From positions 1-28,908 of the forward strand of contig CAJUTD010000037.1 of the NCBI GenBank assembly GCA_910589635.1: a stretch of 28,908 bases of DNA, in the 5' to 3' direction. Source of the stretch: an uncultured Lachnospiraceae bacterium. GTDB lineage: Bacteria > Bacillota > Clostridia > Lachnospirales > Lachnospiraceae. Shown one piece after another: positions 17,189 through 27,500 of the stretch (positions are counted from its first letter, which is position 1; each line of letters opens with the position of its first letter). The translations under genes and the position numbers were made by a program. Under the pieces are notes generated by a model. That model did no database searches, was not told where the DNA came from, and was given only the letters and a program-made list of their open reading frames with translations.

Positions 17189-17761
17189 ATGAACATATTA
17201 GTAGAGACGCTTGTCGTATTGGGAATATCACTGGAAATTTTTGGCGCGATGGAGTGCCAGGGTTCTCTGGTGGCAAAAATAGAAAAAAAACAGTTGTTGG
17301 TGTTTTGTACTGTGCTGGCCGCCGGCCAGGCGTTGGCTCTGGGAATCGGGGATGTGTTGTCATTGTTTTTGTCCCGGCATGGGGCGCAGGCTAAGGAGAA
17401 TTTTCTGGGACAGGTGATTGCTGCGGCAATCTTCCTGCTCTTGGGGCTCCGCCTGTTGCTTAAAGCATGGAAAAACGAGCGGATTGTCGAACGGCGTGAG
17501 GAAAAATTTCAGGTAAAAAGATTCCTTGTAATTTACAGTAAAGGCATACTGTTCACGTTTCTTGCAGGCATTGCCCTGGGATTTCTCGGCGGCAGCATCT
17601 CCGTTCTTCTGCTTCTGACCCTGTTTTCGACAATCCTGGTTACGGTGGTCGGTATGTATACCGGTTACCGCCTTGGATTTGAGCACAAGATGAAAGCCTA
17701 TGTCCTGGGCGGGCTTTTGCTGATTGCCGGGAGCGTGGATGTGGTTGCCAGGTTTTTGTAA
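17189..17761 (+). CDS. MntP-like six-helix membrane protein
   Basis: 190 residues from ATG 17189 (GGAGAG at 17176-17181), starting 28 bases after the heptad-repeat gene. The pattern is that of the MntP manganese-efflux fold: about six helices, a cytosolic basic loop (WKNERIVERREEKF) after helix 3, and a C-terminal YVLGGLLLIAGSVDVV like the family's end. The ion-site residues differ: helix 1 reads GISLEIFGA (Glu where MntP has Asp), and helix 4 reads LFTFLAGIALG where MntP has a conserved Asp-Ala pair. So the family is likely, but manganese export should not be assumed. It is the last gene of the operon, before a strong terminator. Confidence 0.7.
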   Translation: MNILVETLVVLGISLEIFGAMECQGSLVAKIEKKQLLVFCTVLAAGQALALGIGDVLSLFLSRHGAQAKENFLGQVIAAAIFLLLGLRLLLKAWKNERIVERREEKFQVKRFLVIYSKGILFTFLAGIALGFLGGSISVLLLLTLFSTILVTVVGMYTGYRLGFEHKMKAYVLGGLLLIAGSVDVVARFL

Positions 17762-17774
17762 AATTCTGCAAAAG

Positions 17775-17822
17775 AAAAATACTCTGCTTTCATTATGGTA
17801 GTATGAAAGCAGAGTATTTTTT
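17775..17822. terminator. Bidirectional terminator
   Basis: A 19-bp perfect stem, arm 1 at 17775-17793 (core ATACTCTGCTTTCAT) and arm 2 at 17803-17821, has A-runs on the left and T-runs on the right. It serves the plus-strand MMPL operon and the convergent minus-strand GH43 gene. Confidence 0.93.
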
Positions 17823-17856
17823 GCTTATTTTATTAATCCGGCCAACATTTGTTAAG

Positions 17857-19872
17857 TTATTTCTTAATCTTAATCTTGTTTACCTTACTGGTTTTTGAGT
17901 AGATTTTGCCACCCTTGGAATCTTTCTTGTAGGCCTGGACTTTTACATAGTAAGTCTTATTCTTTTTGAGCTTTTTGAGGGTAAGCGTAGTTTTTGTAAG
18001 TTCTTTTGTTTTCGTGGCTTTCTTTTTGAATTTCTTGTCTGTGGAGTATGTAACTTTGTAACCAACTGCGCCTGACACCTTCTTATACGTGATGGTAAGT
18101 TGTTTGGACTTCTTGTTTTTCAAAGTAGGCTTGGAAGGAGTCTTGACTGTTACTTTATTCCATTTTGCTTTCAGTGTGAGATTCTTGGTAACTGCGCTGT
18201 TAAAGTTGTATTTGGCTTTTCCATTGTACCAGCCTGCGAATGTATAGCCCTTTTTGGTCGGGTTCTTGGGTGCAGCCGCCTTAGTTCCGTCTTTTACTGA
18301 CTGTTTTTTCACAGACGAACCGCCGTCGCTGTTAAAGGTTACGGTAAATACTTCCTGTGCTTTCTTCTCTACGGTAAGTGTAAAAGTCTTTTTGCGGATC
18401 TGGTCGCGGATTGTAACATCATCTGGCCTCGCAGTAATCGTTGCTGTCAAGGTAACGGTTGCATCACCTTGTCTGTAGCTTGGACGATTCACAGTTCCGT
18501 CTGCTGCAATGACATTGGGGTTTGATGATTCCCAGGTAACCATTGCGCCGTTAGCGGTAACAGCAGGAAGCGTCAGGTTAGAGGTGATTTTTCCGGTCGG
18601 AAGCGTCAATTCTGTGGTGGCTGCTTCTACTTGTTCTACATATGGAGTAGCGGCGGTCTTGTATGCCTGGTCGTATTTCAGGCGTAAGTTATTGTATTCC
18701 TCGGAGGTAATCGGCATAATTGTGCCGTGGCTGGCAACCGGTTCCGGCATGGAGTAGATGGAGGTTCCATCGACTTCTGCTGATTTGGAATCGCCCAGCC
18801 TGTTGAACTTGCCGGTGGTGATATCATCGGAAATGCCAGGGAAAATATAATGCTGGTTGCGGTCTGCGATCAGGCCGTAAATGTCTTTCGTATCATCCAG
18901 GGTAAATCCTTTGAGCGCGGCAAGTCTTTTCGCGTTTTCTTTGTCATCCTCGTTGAACTTATAAATACAGGGTCCTTCAATGGCCCAGCTCACGTCTTCC
19001 GTCAGGGAATCCTTATACACGAGCTCCCATTCAGTGCTTGTCAGGGATTTGCTCCGTTCACAGTACACATGCTTGCTGCCGGTGCCATATCTGTTTGCGT
19101 TGCCGTCTTCGTTCTTGGTATAGCGGTAATAGTAGTCTCCCACTTTGATGACGGTGGTGTCAATGACGGAACCTTGCTCTTCTATCCATTTCTGCGGTTC
19201 TGAAAATTCGTAAAAGTCGCTGGTGGTCGCGTAATATAAGCACTGTTTGCTATAATTATCATCGCTGGTCTTAGATGCCCAGAACACAACGTATTGTTGC
19301 AGCTCGTCATCCCAGTAAGCCTCCGGCGCCCAGGTACAGCCTGCGTTATCCGGGGCCACCTTGCATTCTCTCTGTTCGGACCAGTTTACTAAATCTGTGG
19401 ATTCCCACACCATAATCTTCTGGCTGCCGTTCACCTGGTTCTCGCTCCAGCCCTGTCCGGGATAGTTTACGCCGTCTTGTGTGAGGCCTGCTACGGTAAG
19501 GTCCGTGGCGATCAAGTAGAATTTGTCTCCTTCGTGGGAGCGGATGACGAAGGGGTCGCGCAGCCCATGTGTTCCCAGCTTGGATTCCAGTATAAACTCT
19601 TCGTTGTTCAATGCAGTAAAGTTTAAGCCGTCTTCGCTGATGCCAAAATAGATACGTTCATCCTTTTTGGTAGAAGTATAGGGGAAATAAACAAACAGGT
19701 AATCGGTGGTCTCCGGCGTGCCTGCCGCATTGGCGAAGATGGGCTGTTCGACAGCAGTGTCTGTGCCTGCCGCCTGTACTTTACTGATATTGCCCATCGG
19801 CAGCATGGTGGCAGCCACGGCAAACGCGGTAAATCCTGCAATTGCTGATTTGAGAAAGTTCTTAGGTCTCAT
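17857..19872 (-). CDS. Secreted GH43 glycosidase (arabinofuranosidase-like) with Ig, InlB-type and Fn3 modules
   Basis: 671 residues. The start is at base 19872 (MRPKNFLK) because AAGGAGGG lies just upstream on the minus strand; an in-frame ATG at 19917 precedes that site. Order: signal peptide 1-34; GH43 five-bladed propeller about 55-400 with Asp106 (GLRDPF, base), Asp238 (VIDTTV) and Glu299 (IEGPC, acid), plus CTWAPE; Ig-like domain about 415-505; InlB/Flg_new beta repeat about 508-573 (GYTFAGWY); Fn3-like domain 580-671. The last 91 residues hold 32 Lys and 3 acidic residues. It has no LPXTG or SLH anchor. Probable role: release of arabinose from arabinan or arabinoxylan outside the cell. 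It is a close paralogue of the divergent gene at 20078. Confidence 0.88.
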   Translation of the reverse strand: MRPKNFLKSAIAGFTAFAVAATMLPMGNISKVQAAGTDTAVEQPIFANAAGTPETTDYLFVYFPYTSTKKDERIYFGISEDGLNFTALNNEEFILESKLGTHGLRDPFVIRSHEGDKFYLIATDLTVAGLTQDGVNYPGQGWSENQVNGSQKIMVWESTDLVNWSEQRECKVAPDNAGCTWAPEAYWDDELQQYVVFWASKTSDDNYSKQCLYYATTSDFYEFSEPQKWIEEQGSVIDTTVIKVGDYYYRYTKNEDGNANRYGTGSKHVYCERSKSLTSTEWELVYKDSLTEDVSWAIEGPCIYKFNEDDKENAKRLAALKGFTLDDTKDIYGLIADRNQHYIFPGISDDITTGKFNRLGDSKSAEVDGTSIYSMPEPVASHGTIMPITSEEYNNLRLKYDQAYKTAATPYVEQVEAATTELTLPTGKITSNLTLPAVTANGAMVTWESSNPNVIAADGTVNRPSYRQGDATVTLTATITARPDDVTIRDQIRKKTFTLTVEKKAQEVFTVTFNSDGGSSVKKQSVKDGTKAAAPKNPTKKGYTFAGWYNGKAKYNFNSAVTKNLTLKAKWNKVTVKTPSKPTLKNKKSKQLTITYKKVSGAVGYKVTYSTDKKFKKKATKTKELTKTTLTLKKLKKNKTYYVKVQAYKKDSKGGKIYSKTSKVNKIKIKK

Positions 19873-19977
19873 ATAGTATCCCTCCTTGAAAATATAATTT
19901 TGTATAAAATTTACCAATAGTATAGCATGAATTGTATTATACGAAAAGCATTTTTAATAATATTACTATATTTTTTG

Positions 19978-20006
19978 TTGATTTTTAGTAAATAATTTAG
20001 TAAAAT
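19978..20006 (+). promoter_or_regulatory. Promoter of the plus-strand GH43 genes
   Basis: TTGATT (19978-19983) and TAAAAT (20001-20006) are 17 bases apart, 71 bases before the ATG. The 205-base divergent gap is very AT-rich. A minus-strand -10 (TATACT, 19924-19919, or TATAAT, 19941-19936) is possible but without a good -35. No cre box or AraC-type half-site is clear. Confidence 0.65.
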
Positions 20007-20077
20007 GGGCGTAAGCAGATGCTAATATAAAGAAAGCATTCTGGACAATTTCTACAAGTTTATAAAAGGAGGAGCAT

Positions 20078-23000
20078 ATGGTAAAGAAAAAGATTTTCAA
20101 ACAGTGTCTGGCAGGGATTTTATCGCTTGCCATGACAGTTACGCTATTTCCGGCGGGTACGCTGGGAACGGTTCAGGCGGCAGACGCACAGGCGCCGCAG
20201 CCTGTCTTGCATTACGACATGAGCCATGAAAATGGGAAGCTGACGGATGTCAGCGGCAATGCACATGACGGCAAGATGAATGGTTTTACGGATGCGGATT
20301 TTGTCACGGATGATGACGGTGATGTATTGAAATTTGACGGTACGGCAAAGTATGTGGAGATTCCGTCAAGCGTTATTAAGGGAGGCAGTAAAGAGGCGTT
20401 TACGATTGAAGCCACTTTCACAGACAATGTGCAGTCGGCGGCATGGCTGTTTACGTTAGGAACAACCGTAGCTGAATGGCCTAATGTAAAGAATTATCTT
20501 TTCGTAGCGCCATGTTCCAGCGATTATTCAGGAAAGATGCTGGCGGCAATTAAGAATGACAGTGACGAATTGCGTTACGACAGCGAGACAGCGATAGCTT
20601 GTGAGAAAGAAGGAAAGAATGTTGTCACAGTGGTATTTGACAATGGAAATGTTACTTATTATATGAATGGCCTTAAATCAAAGACCACCGAATCAAATTA
20701 TAAGATTCAGGATATACTGGGCGCCAACAGTACCTCAACCTGTATTGGATATATTGGCAAGTCCCTCTATAAGCCTGATCCATATTTCAAAGGCACGCTT
20801 TCGGATTTTAAAGTATATGAAACTGCCCTGACGGAAGCCCAGGTCGGCGAGAACCATCAGGAGATCGCAGCGCCGTTGGAGGCTCCTGCATTGGAGAAAG
20901 TCAATGCAGTCAAAGGAAAAATACTGCCGGCTATGCTGAATGGGAATGTGGACAAAGACCACATTGTTTCTAACCTTTCATTCCCGGCAGAGATAGAAGG
21001 CGTTACGTTAAAATGGACCTCGCTCACGCCGGACGTCATCAGTGATAAGGGCGAGATTACGCCTAAGGACACGGAGGCGGCTGCACAGATAAAAGTGGAA
21101 GCTTCCTATAACCGACGCGGTGTGCAGACAGAGACGTATGCGGTCAAGGTATTGGGCAAAAGCGACGTTGAGTATGAATCGCTCACAATACCCAATGAGA
21201 ATGATATCAGAGGAAATATTACGCTTCCGGCTAAGGGGGCGGCGGGCTCCGATATCACCTGGACTTCTTCAGATGAGGCGGTAATCAGTTCCAAGCCTCA
21301 GGGAGAAAAGCCTGCCGGTGTGGTAAACAGGCAGGATGCAGACAAGAACGTAAAACTGACCGCGACGATTAAGGCGGCGGGCGGAGACAGGAAGAAAGAG
21401 TTTAACGTTACCGTTAAGAAGAAAGCGTCTGTTGGAGCTATGACAGATTATATGTTTGCTTACTTTATCGGAAATGGGGCGGGTGAAGAGCAGATTTACT
21501 TTGCTGCCAGCCGAGATGGATTGGATTGGGAAGAGTTAAACGACGGAAAGCCTGTATTGGAATCTGATATGGGGACGACTGGGTTGCGGGATCCGTTTAT
21601 CCTCCGTTCTCCAGAAGGCGACAAATTCTATCTGATCGCCACAGACTTATGTATCGCCAAGAATGGCAACTGGAGCGACGCGCAGACAAAAGGAAGCCAG
21701 GCGATCATGGTATGGGAATCTACAGACCTTGTAAATTGGACGAAACAGCGGATGATGACAATCAGCGCCGGTATTGAGGCCGGATGTACCTGGGCGCCGG
21801 AAATCTTCTATGATGAGGCAACCGGTGAATATATGGTATTCTGGGCGTCCAAGGTAAAATCAGATAACTATGGGAAACAGAGGCTTTATTACTGTAAGAC
21901 CAGGGATTTCTATACATTTACCGAGCCAAAGGTATGGATTGACGAGAGCCATAGTGCGATTGACTCCACCGTGGTACGCGACGTAGACGGCACTTACTAC
22001 CGTTTCACCAAAAATGAGAGCAAAACCTTTATTTATCTGGAAAAATCCGATTCGCTGCTGGGTGATTGGACAGTGGTGAATCCTAATATCGCCAGCGGAG
22101 TAGAAGGCCCTTGCTGTTTCGCTTTTAATGAGGATGACGTTGAAAAGGCGGGCGCGAAATGGTGCCTGTTGCAGGATGCGTTCGGCGCAGGCGGTTACTA
22201 TCCGATGATAACGGATGATTTGTCCAGCGGAAAATTTACAAAGATTTCCGCGAACCTTCCTGCAAGGCCGCGGCATGGTACGGTAATGAATATCACGGCG
22301 GAAGAATATAAGGCTTTGACGTCCAAATGGGGCAAACCGTCACTGGCGGCCAACAGTCTTCCGACTGTAGTGGAGACAGGATATACGCTGCCGGCGGAAG
22401 CAGACGTAGTATATGCCGGAGAGACCAAAAAAGTTCCGGTATCCTGGGATAAGACAGCGGATGATTTCAAAGAGCCCGGAACTGTTACCGTGACGGGAAC
22501 CTTTACCGTGGATGGTAAAGAGGGGACCTCTACAAAGAAGATTGAGGTAATTACCGTATCTGAAGATTGGATTTATTATATTGATTCCGGCGTTGGCAGC
22601 TGGAACAGCAATTTGTCACAATCTGCATACTTTGATTTGGCGGCTGAGAAAGCGGATCTTCGTAATGTAGTGCCGGATCAGATTTATACAGAGGGAAGCT
22701 GGGGCATCAATAACCCCAAGGACAGCAGTAAAGAAGGCTATGCAAATGCAGGAAACAGGACGTCTGCGGAGAATTCCATTTATGCCAACGGCTGGTGGGC
22801 AAAGGATGGAAAAGCATGTGAGTATATCATTCCTTTAGAGAATGGAACTTACGAGGCAACCGGCTACTTCGCGGAATGGTGGTCTACCACAAGGCCTATC
22901 AAGTTCTATGCACAGTATACCGATGCTACCGGGAAGAAAGTGAAGAGTGAGGACGTCAGCATTTCCTTGAGCAGTTCAAATTCAAAATTAACCGGAACAG

Positions 23001-24442
23001 CTACAATTACAGTCAGCGGCGTGACAGGGCAGGCAGAAGTGCATTTCTATGCGGAGAATGCAAATGGAGTAAGTTCGACGCCTGCGCCGGTCATTGCAGG
23101 TCTTGTGATTGAGAAAAAGATGACGGCTGACGAGAAAACGGATCTTGAAGAAAAGAAAGCAGCGGCAAAGGCTTCCCTGGATCAAGTGTCGGCGGCTCCG
23201 GCCGGAAATATTGCACTAGAAATGTTTATCGGCGGCACGCAGGATATCACAGTGACTTGCCCCACTGACTTGGAAGAGAAGGCAAAAGCGGCGAATTTGA
23301 AGGTTGTCACTTCCTATGTGAGCAAAAACCCGAAAGTAGCAAGCGTAAACGAAGCAGGCAGAATTACGGCAGTGGCAGCCGGGGAAGCTGAGATAACGAC
23401 CACCGTTGCCTTGAGCAGCAAGATTAGCAAAACATTTACCACGATTGTAGAGGTAAAAGAGGTGCCGGTAGACAGAATTACCTTGAATGAGAACGCGCTC
23501 TCCCTCAATATTGGGGCGCAGGCAACGCTTATAGCGACGGTACAGCCCGGCAACGCTACCAATAAAGATGTGGTTTGGCAGTCAGACAATCCGCAGGTAG
23601 CAAGCGTGGATAATGGAAAAGTGACGGCAGTGGCAGCAGGAAATGCCAAGATTACAGCAACCGCAGGAGGCAAGACGGCAACTTGTGAAGTGACAGTGAA
23701 AAACCCGAACACTGTTGTTCCGGTAACCGGCGTAACCTTAACACCTAAAAAGTCAGCGTTGACCCTTGCTTTGGGCAAGAAAACGACGTTTGGCGCAACT
23801 GTTGCCCCAACCAACGCCACAGACAAGAAGGTGACCTGGAGCACCAGCAACAGTAAAATTGCGGCGATCTCCAAACCGGATAAGAGCGGCAAGATTACAG
23901 TGACAGCCAAGAAAGCCGGAACGGCGACCATCAAGGTGACAACAGCCAACGGCAAGACGGCAAGCTGCAAGATAACCGTTGTTTCGCTTAACAAGACGAA
24001 ATTGACGCTGGGTAAAGGCGAGACGTTCAGCCTCAAGGTGAGCGGTACGAAGACGAAGCCGACTTGGAGCACCAGCAATAAGAAAGCAGTGACCGTTAAG
24101 AATGGCAAGATTACGGCCAAGAAAGCTGGCAAGAAAGCAGTTACAATTAAAGCCAAGGTGAACGGAGTGACCCTTAGCTGTAAAGTGACCGTTAAGAATG
24201 CGCCCAAGAAGATTAGCCTGAACAAGAAATCAACTAAGTTGAAAAAGGGCAAAACATTCCAGATTAAGGTGAAATTCCCCAAAAACACCGCCAGCAATAA
24301 ACTGACCTACAAGAGCAACAAGCCGAAGGTGGCAAAAGTAGACGCCAATGGTAAGGTTAAGGCGCTGAAGAAAGGGAAAGCAACCATCACGGTTACAACT
24401 TTTAACAAGAAGAAAGCAAAGATTACAATTACTGTAAAATAA
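20078..24442 (+). CDS. Secreted LamG-GH43 glycosidase with five Big_2 repeats
   Basis: 1454 residues, AAAGGAGGAG before ATG 20078. Order: signal peptide 1-34; LamG domain about 40-265; two atypical Ig domains about 268-450; GH43 catalytic domain about 455-765 with Asp505 (GLRDPF), Asp629 (AIDSTV) and Glu676 (VEGPC); Big_4 about 766-828; an unassigned aromatic-rich domain about 830-1012; a short charged helix about 1014-1045; then five Big_2-like repeats (from about 1046, 1130, 1215, 1305 and 1377). The last 80 residues have 26 Lys and one Asp. No sortase signal. The GH43 domain closely matches the minus-strand neighbour (shared WESTDLVNW, CTWAPE, VFWASK). Expected activity: exo-acting arabinofuranosidase or similar; true substrate not readable. 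Confidence 0.88.
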   Translation: MVKKKIFKQCLAGILSLAMTVTLFPAGTLGTVQAADAQAPQPVLHYDMSHENGKLTDVSGNAHDGKMNGFTDADFVTDDDGDVLKFDGTAKYVEIPSSVIKGGSKEAFTIEATFTDNVQSAAWLFTLGTTVAEWPNVKNYLFVAPCSSDYSGKMLAAIKNDSDELRYDSETAIACEKEGKNVVTVVFDNGNVTYYMNGLKSKTTESNYKIQDILGANSTSTCIGYIGKSLYKPDPYFKGTLSDFKVYETALTEAQVGENHQEIAAPLEAPALEKVNAVKGKILPAMLNGNVDKDHIVSNLSFPAEIEGVTLKWTSLTPDVISDKGEITPKDTEAAAQIKVEASYNRRGVQTETYAVKVLGKSDVEYESLTIPNENDIRGNITLPAKGAAGSDITWTSSDEAVISSKPQGEKPAGVVNRQDADKNVKLTATIKAAGGDRKKEFNVTVKKKASVGAMTDYMFAYFIGNGAGEEQIYFAASRDGLDWEELNDGKPVLESDMGTTGLRDPFILRSPEGDKFYLIATDLCIAKNGNWSDAQTKGSQAIMVWESTDLVNWTKQRMMTISAGIEAGCTWAPEIFYDEATGEYMVFWASKVKSDNYGKQRLYYCKTRDFYTFTEPKVWIDESHSAIDSTVVRDVDGTYYRFTKNESKTFIYLEKSDSLLGDWTVVNPNIASGVEGPCCFAFNEDDVEKAGAKWCLLQDAFGAGGYYPMITDDLSSGKFTKISANLPARPRHGTVMNITAEEYKALTSKWGKPSLAANSLPTVVETGYTLPAEADVVYAGETKKVPVSWDKTADDFKEPGTVTVTGTFTVDGKEGTSTKKIEVITVSEDWIYYIDSGVGSWNSNLSQSAYFDLAAEKADLRNVVPDQIYTEGSWGINNPKDSSKEGYANAGNRTSAENSIYANGWWAKDGKACEYIIPLENGTYEATGYFAEWWSTTRPIKFYAQYTDATGKKVKSEDVSISLSSSNSKLTGTATITVSGVTGQAEVHFYAENANGVSSTPAPVIAGLVIEKKMTADEKTDLEEKKAAAKASLDQVSAAPAGNIALEMFIGGTQDITVTCPTDLEEKAKAANLKVVTSYVSKNPKVASVNEAGRITAVAAGEAEITTTVALSSKISKTFTTIVEVKEVPVDRITLNENALSLNIGAQATLIATVQPGNATNKDVVWQSDNPQVASVDNGKVTAVAAGNAKITATAGGKTATCEVTVKNPNTVVPVTGVTLTPKKSALTLALGKKTTFGATVAPTNATDKKVTWSTSNSKIAAISKPDKSGKITVTAKKAGTATIKVTTANGKTASCKITVVSLNKTKLTLGKGETFSLKVSGTKTKPTWSTSNKKAVTVKNGKITAKKAGKKAVTIKAKVNGVTLSCKVTVKNAPKKISLNKKSTKLKKGKTFQIKVKFPKNTASNKLTYKSNKPKVAKVDANGKVKALKKGKATITVTTFNKKKAKITITVK

Positions 24443-24456
24443 TGCGTAATGTATGT

Positions 24457-24486
24457 GGGGCATGGGTTTCCATGCCCCTGCATTTT
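24457..24486 (+). terminator. Intergenic hairpin between GH43 genes
   Basis: GGGGCATGG (24457-24465) and CCATGCCCC (24470-24478) form a perfect 9-bp stem with a 4-base loop, followed by TGCATTTT. The imperfect T-tract suggests partial termination within a two-gene operon; no promoter is clear in the remaining 43 bases before the next start. Confidence 0.7.
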
Positions 24487-24529
24487 ACAGTTTACATATT
24501 TGTACAGAAAAAATAAAAAGGAGAAGGTT

Positions 24530-27500
24530 ATGAAGGATGGAAAGAACAAACTCATTGCCCTTATTCTGGCGATAGTGGTGGCGCTGAGCAGTGTATTTCC
24601 GGGCATGGCAGTAAAAGCGTCGGAGACGTCCGGGACGATAGGGGAAGCGAAGGCTGAGCCGGCTGTTTCCCAAGGGCAAGAGGAGTATGTTGGCTATTTA
24701 TTTGCGTACTTTACAGGAGCCAGCCGGGCCATTCATTTTGCAGTCAGCGCGGACGGCTATCATTACACGGCGCTCAATGGCAATAAGGCAGTCATTACCC
24801 AGACCGTAGGCAGGAAGTCGGCGCGCGACCCTTACATTATCAAAGGGCAGAACGGCGATTACTATATGATGGCTACCGATTTGTATGGGGGTAATCAGCA
24901 GGAGGAGCTGGATAAGAACGGAAATTATGTCTGGGGAGCCAACACCGGCATTGTCACCTGGCATTCTACGGATTTAGTAAATTGGGACAATGAAACCCTG
25001 ATTACTATTCGCGGGGAGTATGACAGTACGAGTGCGGACAACCAGCGCATGGTCTGGGCTCCCGAGGCGATTTGGGACAAGGACAAAGGGGAGTACATGA
25101 TCTATTGGTCCATGGAGGGCGGAGAACAGTATGGAGACAAATTAATGATTTGGTATTCCTATACGAAAGATTTCAAGAGTCTGACTCAGGAGCCGAAGGT
25201 GCTCTATAACCCCGGACCTACCGGTCTCAATCTCGCTCCTGTGCAGGGTTCGCTTGATACCAATTGCCTGGATGCAGATATCGTGGAGCATGACGGCAAG
25301 TTCTATATGTACTATAAATGGAGCGGCGGCTCCAATGCGGGAACACAATTGGCAGTATCCGATAAGCTGACGGAGGGCTATCTGCCGCTTGGTTATGATG
25401 TTTCTGCGGGAACAGAGAATCCACAGAGTCCGGGGGGACTGTGCGGGCCCAAATATGTGGAGGGCGGAGACGTCTATAAGTTGAATGGGCAGGAAAAATG
25501 GATATTGATTGCGGATAACAACTGGGAGAAATACTATAGTATGGCAGAATCCGACGATCTTGTGCATTGGGACGTAGTGGCAGAACCTGGTTGTACAGTC
25601 AATTTCTCCGAGGGTGACGGCAATCCCAAACACGGTGCAGTTATCCCAATTACCGCAGACCAGTATGAGGCGTTGTGGGAAAAATGGGGAAAAACTTCGG
25701 CGGATGGAACCGGCAACTCTTCGACCACGATTCCTCATACGGTTTTCAGTGCGTATCCAGATTCTCCCTATGAAGGCGATAGCACGATTACGCCTAATGA
25801 TGGCAAGCCCATAGCAGTTTATAATTTTGAGACGCTTGAAGGTAATGTTATCAAAGACAGCTCTGGCAGGGGCAACGATGCGGTTATGGCTGGCACAAAG
25901 GGCAGCGGAAGTGACCAGTGGAGCGTAAATAATGGTGTGCTCAAGCTGAACAACAGCGCAACGGTAAGGGTTGACAGCGGCAACGGAAGTTACTTGAAAC
26001 TGCCCGATATGTTTAATTCCGGCATGAATACCATGACAATTTCCTTTGATGTGGACACGGGCGCCTCCCAACATAAGCATTACTTTACATGGGTTTTGGG
26101 AGATGAATCGATTACATGTGGTTCCGCAACCGGGAAGTATTTCTACGGTAGAGTTCTCAAAGGGAGCATCATGGGGCATATCACGAAGAGCGGATATAGC
26201 TCGGAGATTAAGGCGGACAGTACCGTGCCCATGGAGAATGTCGGTACAATGGTTAATGTTATGTATGTGATCAAGCCGGACCGGATCAGTGTGTTCCGCG
26301 ATGGAATGCTTGTGGGGGAAGCGGCGACGACTGTTAAAATCTCTGATTTAGGGACATCCCTCAAGAGTTATTTTGGCAAATCATTCTATGGGGACAATGG
26401 GCTGTTCAACGGTTCCTTTGACAATATAGAAATCTATAACCGTGCGTTGACCGATGCGGAAATTTTAGAGAAATATCCGCAGACTGGAAGCAATTCTGTG
26501 CTGCAAAAGGCTTCTATCCAGGGGGCAAAAGTTATCAGGGAAGTAGTTGATGAGGCAAACCATACGGTAACGCAGTATGTAAGCGTTAATAACAGTACGA
26601 TTAAAAATTTAAAGAATGCTGCGGTAGACTTTACGGTGCTGTCTGGTTACACCATCAGCGGACTCAAAGGCACATACAATTTGTTGGACGGCGCAAAGGT
26701 GACAATTACCTCTAAGACGGATGCAGCCGAGAGCGCAGAGTGGACAATCAAGGGCATTCCCTGTAACAATCCTGCGCTGGGCGGGCTGTACGCAGACCCG
26801 GATATTGACGTGTTTGATGGAAAGTATTATATATACCCGACTACAGACGGCTATACCGGCTGGAATACGCAGAAATTCCATGTATTTTCCTCCGAAGATA
26901 TGGTGGAATGGAAGGATGAGGGCGTGATTCTCGACTTGTCCAAAGGTGATGTAGCTTGGGCAGATACGAAAAATTGCTATGCGTGGGCGCCGGCGATTGA
27001 GCGAAAGAATGGAAAATATTATTTCTATTTCTGCGGGCGTGATAAGTCAACCAACCAGCAGGCCATCGGCGTGGCTGCAGCAGACAGCCCTACGGGCCCA
27101 TTTGTGGCAGAAGACAAACCCCTGATGACGAAAGCGGCCTGTGAAGCAGCAGGCGGAAAGTTGTCTCAGGCAATTGACCCGGCAATCTATACGGACGAGG
27201 AGACGGGAGAGTCCTATATACTGTTCGGAAATGGCGGGAACGGTTATAATATTGTCAAGCTGAATGAGGATATGATTAGCTGGGACGCAGACACGATGTA
27301 CCATTATCCTGATGGCACATTTCCTGGTTTCCGTGAGTCTATCCATGTATTTAAAAAGGATGGGAAATATCATTTTACCTGGTCCTGCAACGATACTGGG
27401 GAAGATACCTACAGCATCAGCTATGCGGTAGCAGATTCCCTCTATCCACAGAAGAATGCTGATAACAGCTGGGGAAATTTTACGGTAGAGAACAAAGGGA

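Noticed and set aside
23314..24297. 327-codon minus-strand frame of hydrophobic residues
   Set aside because: It is the antisense of the Lys-rich Big_2 repeats; the hydrophobic look comes from AAG/AAA codons read in reverse.
25142..26179. 345-codon minus-strand frame
   Set aside because: It is antisense to the double-GH43 gene, with no start signals and no recognisable domain.
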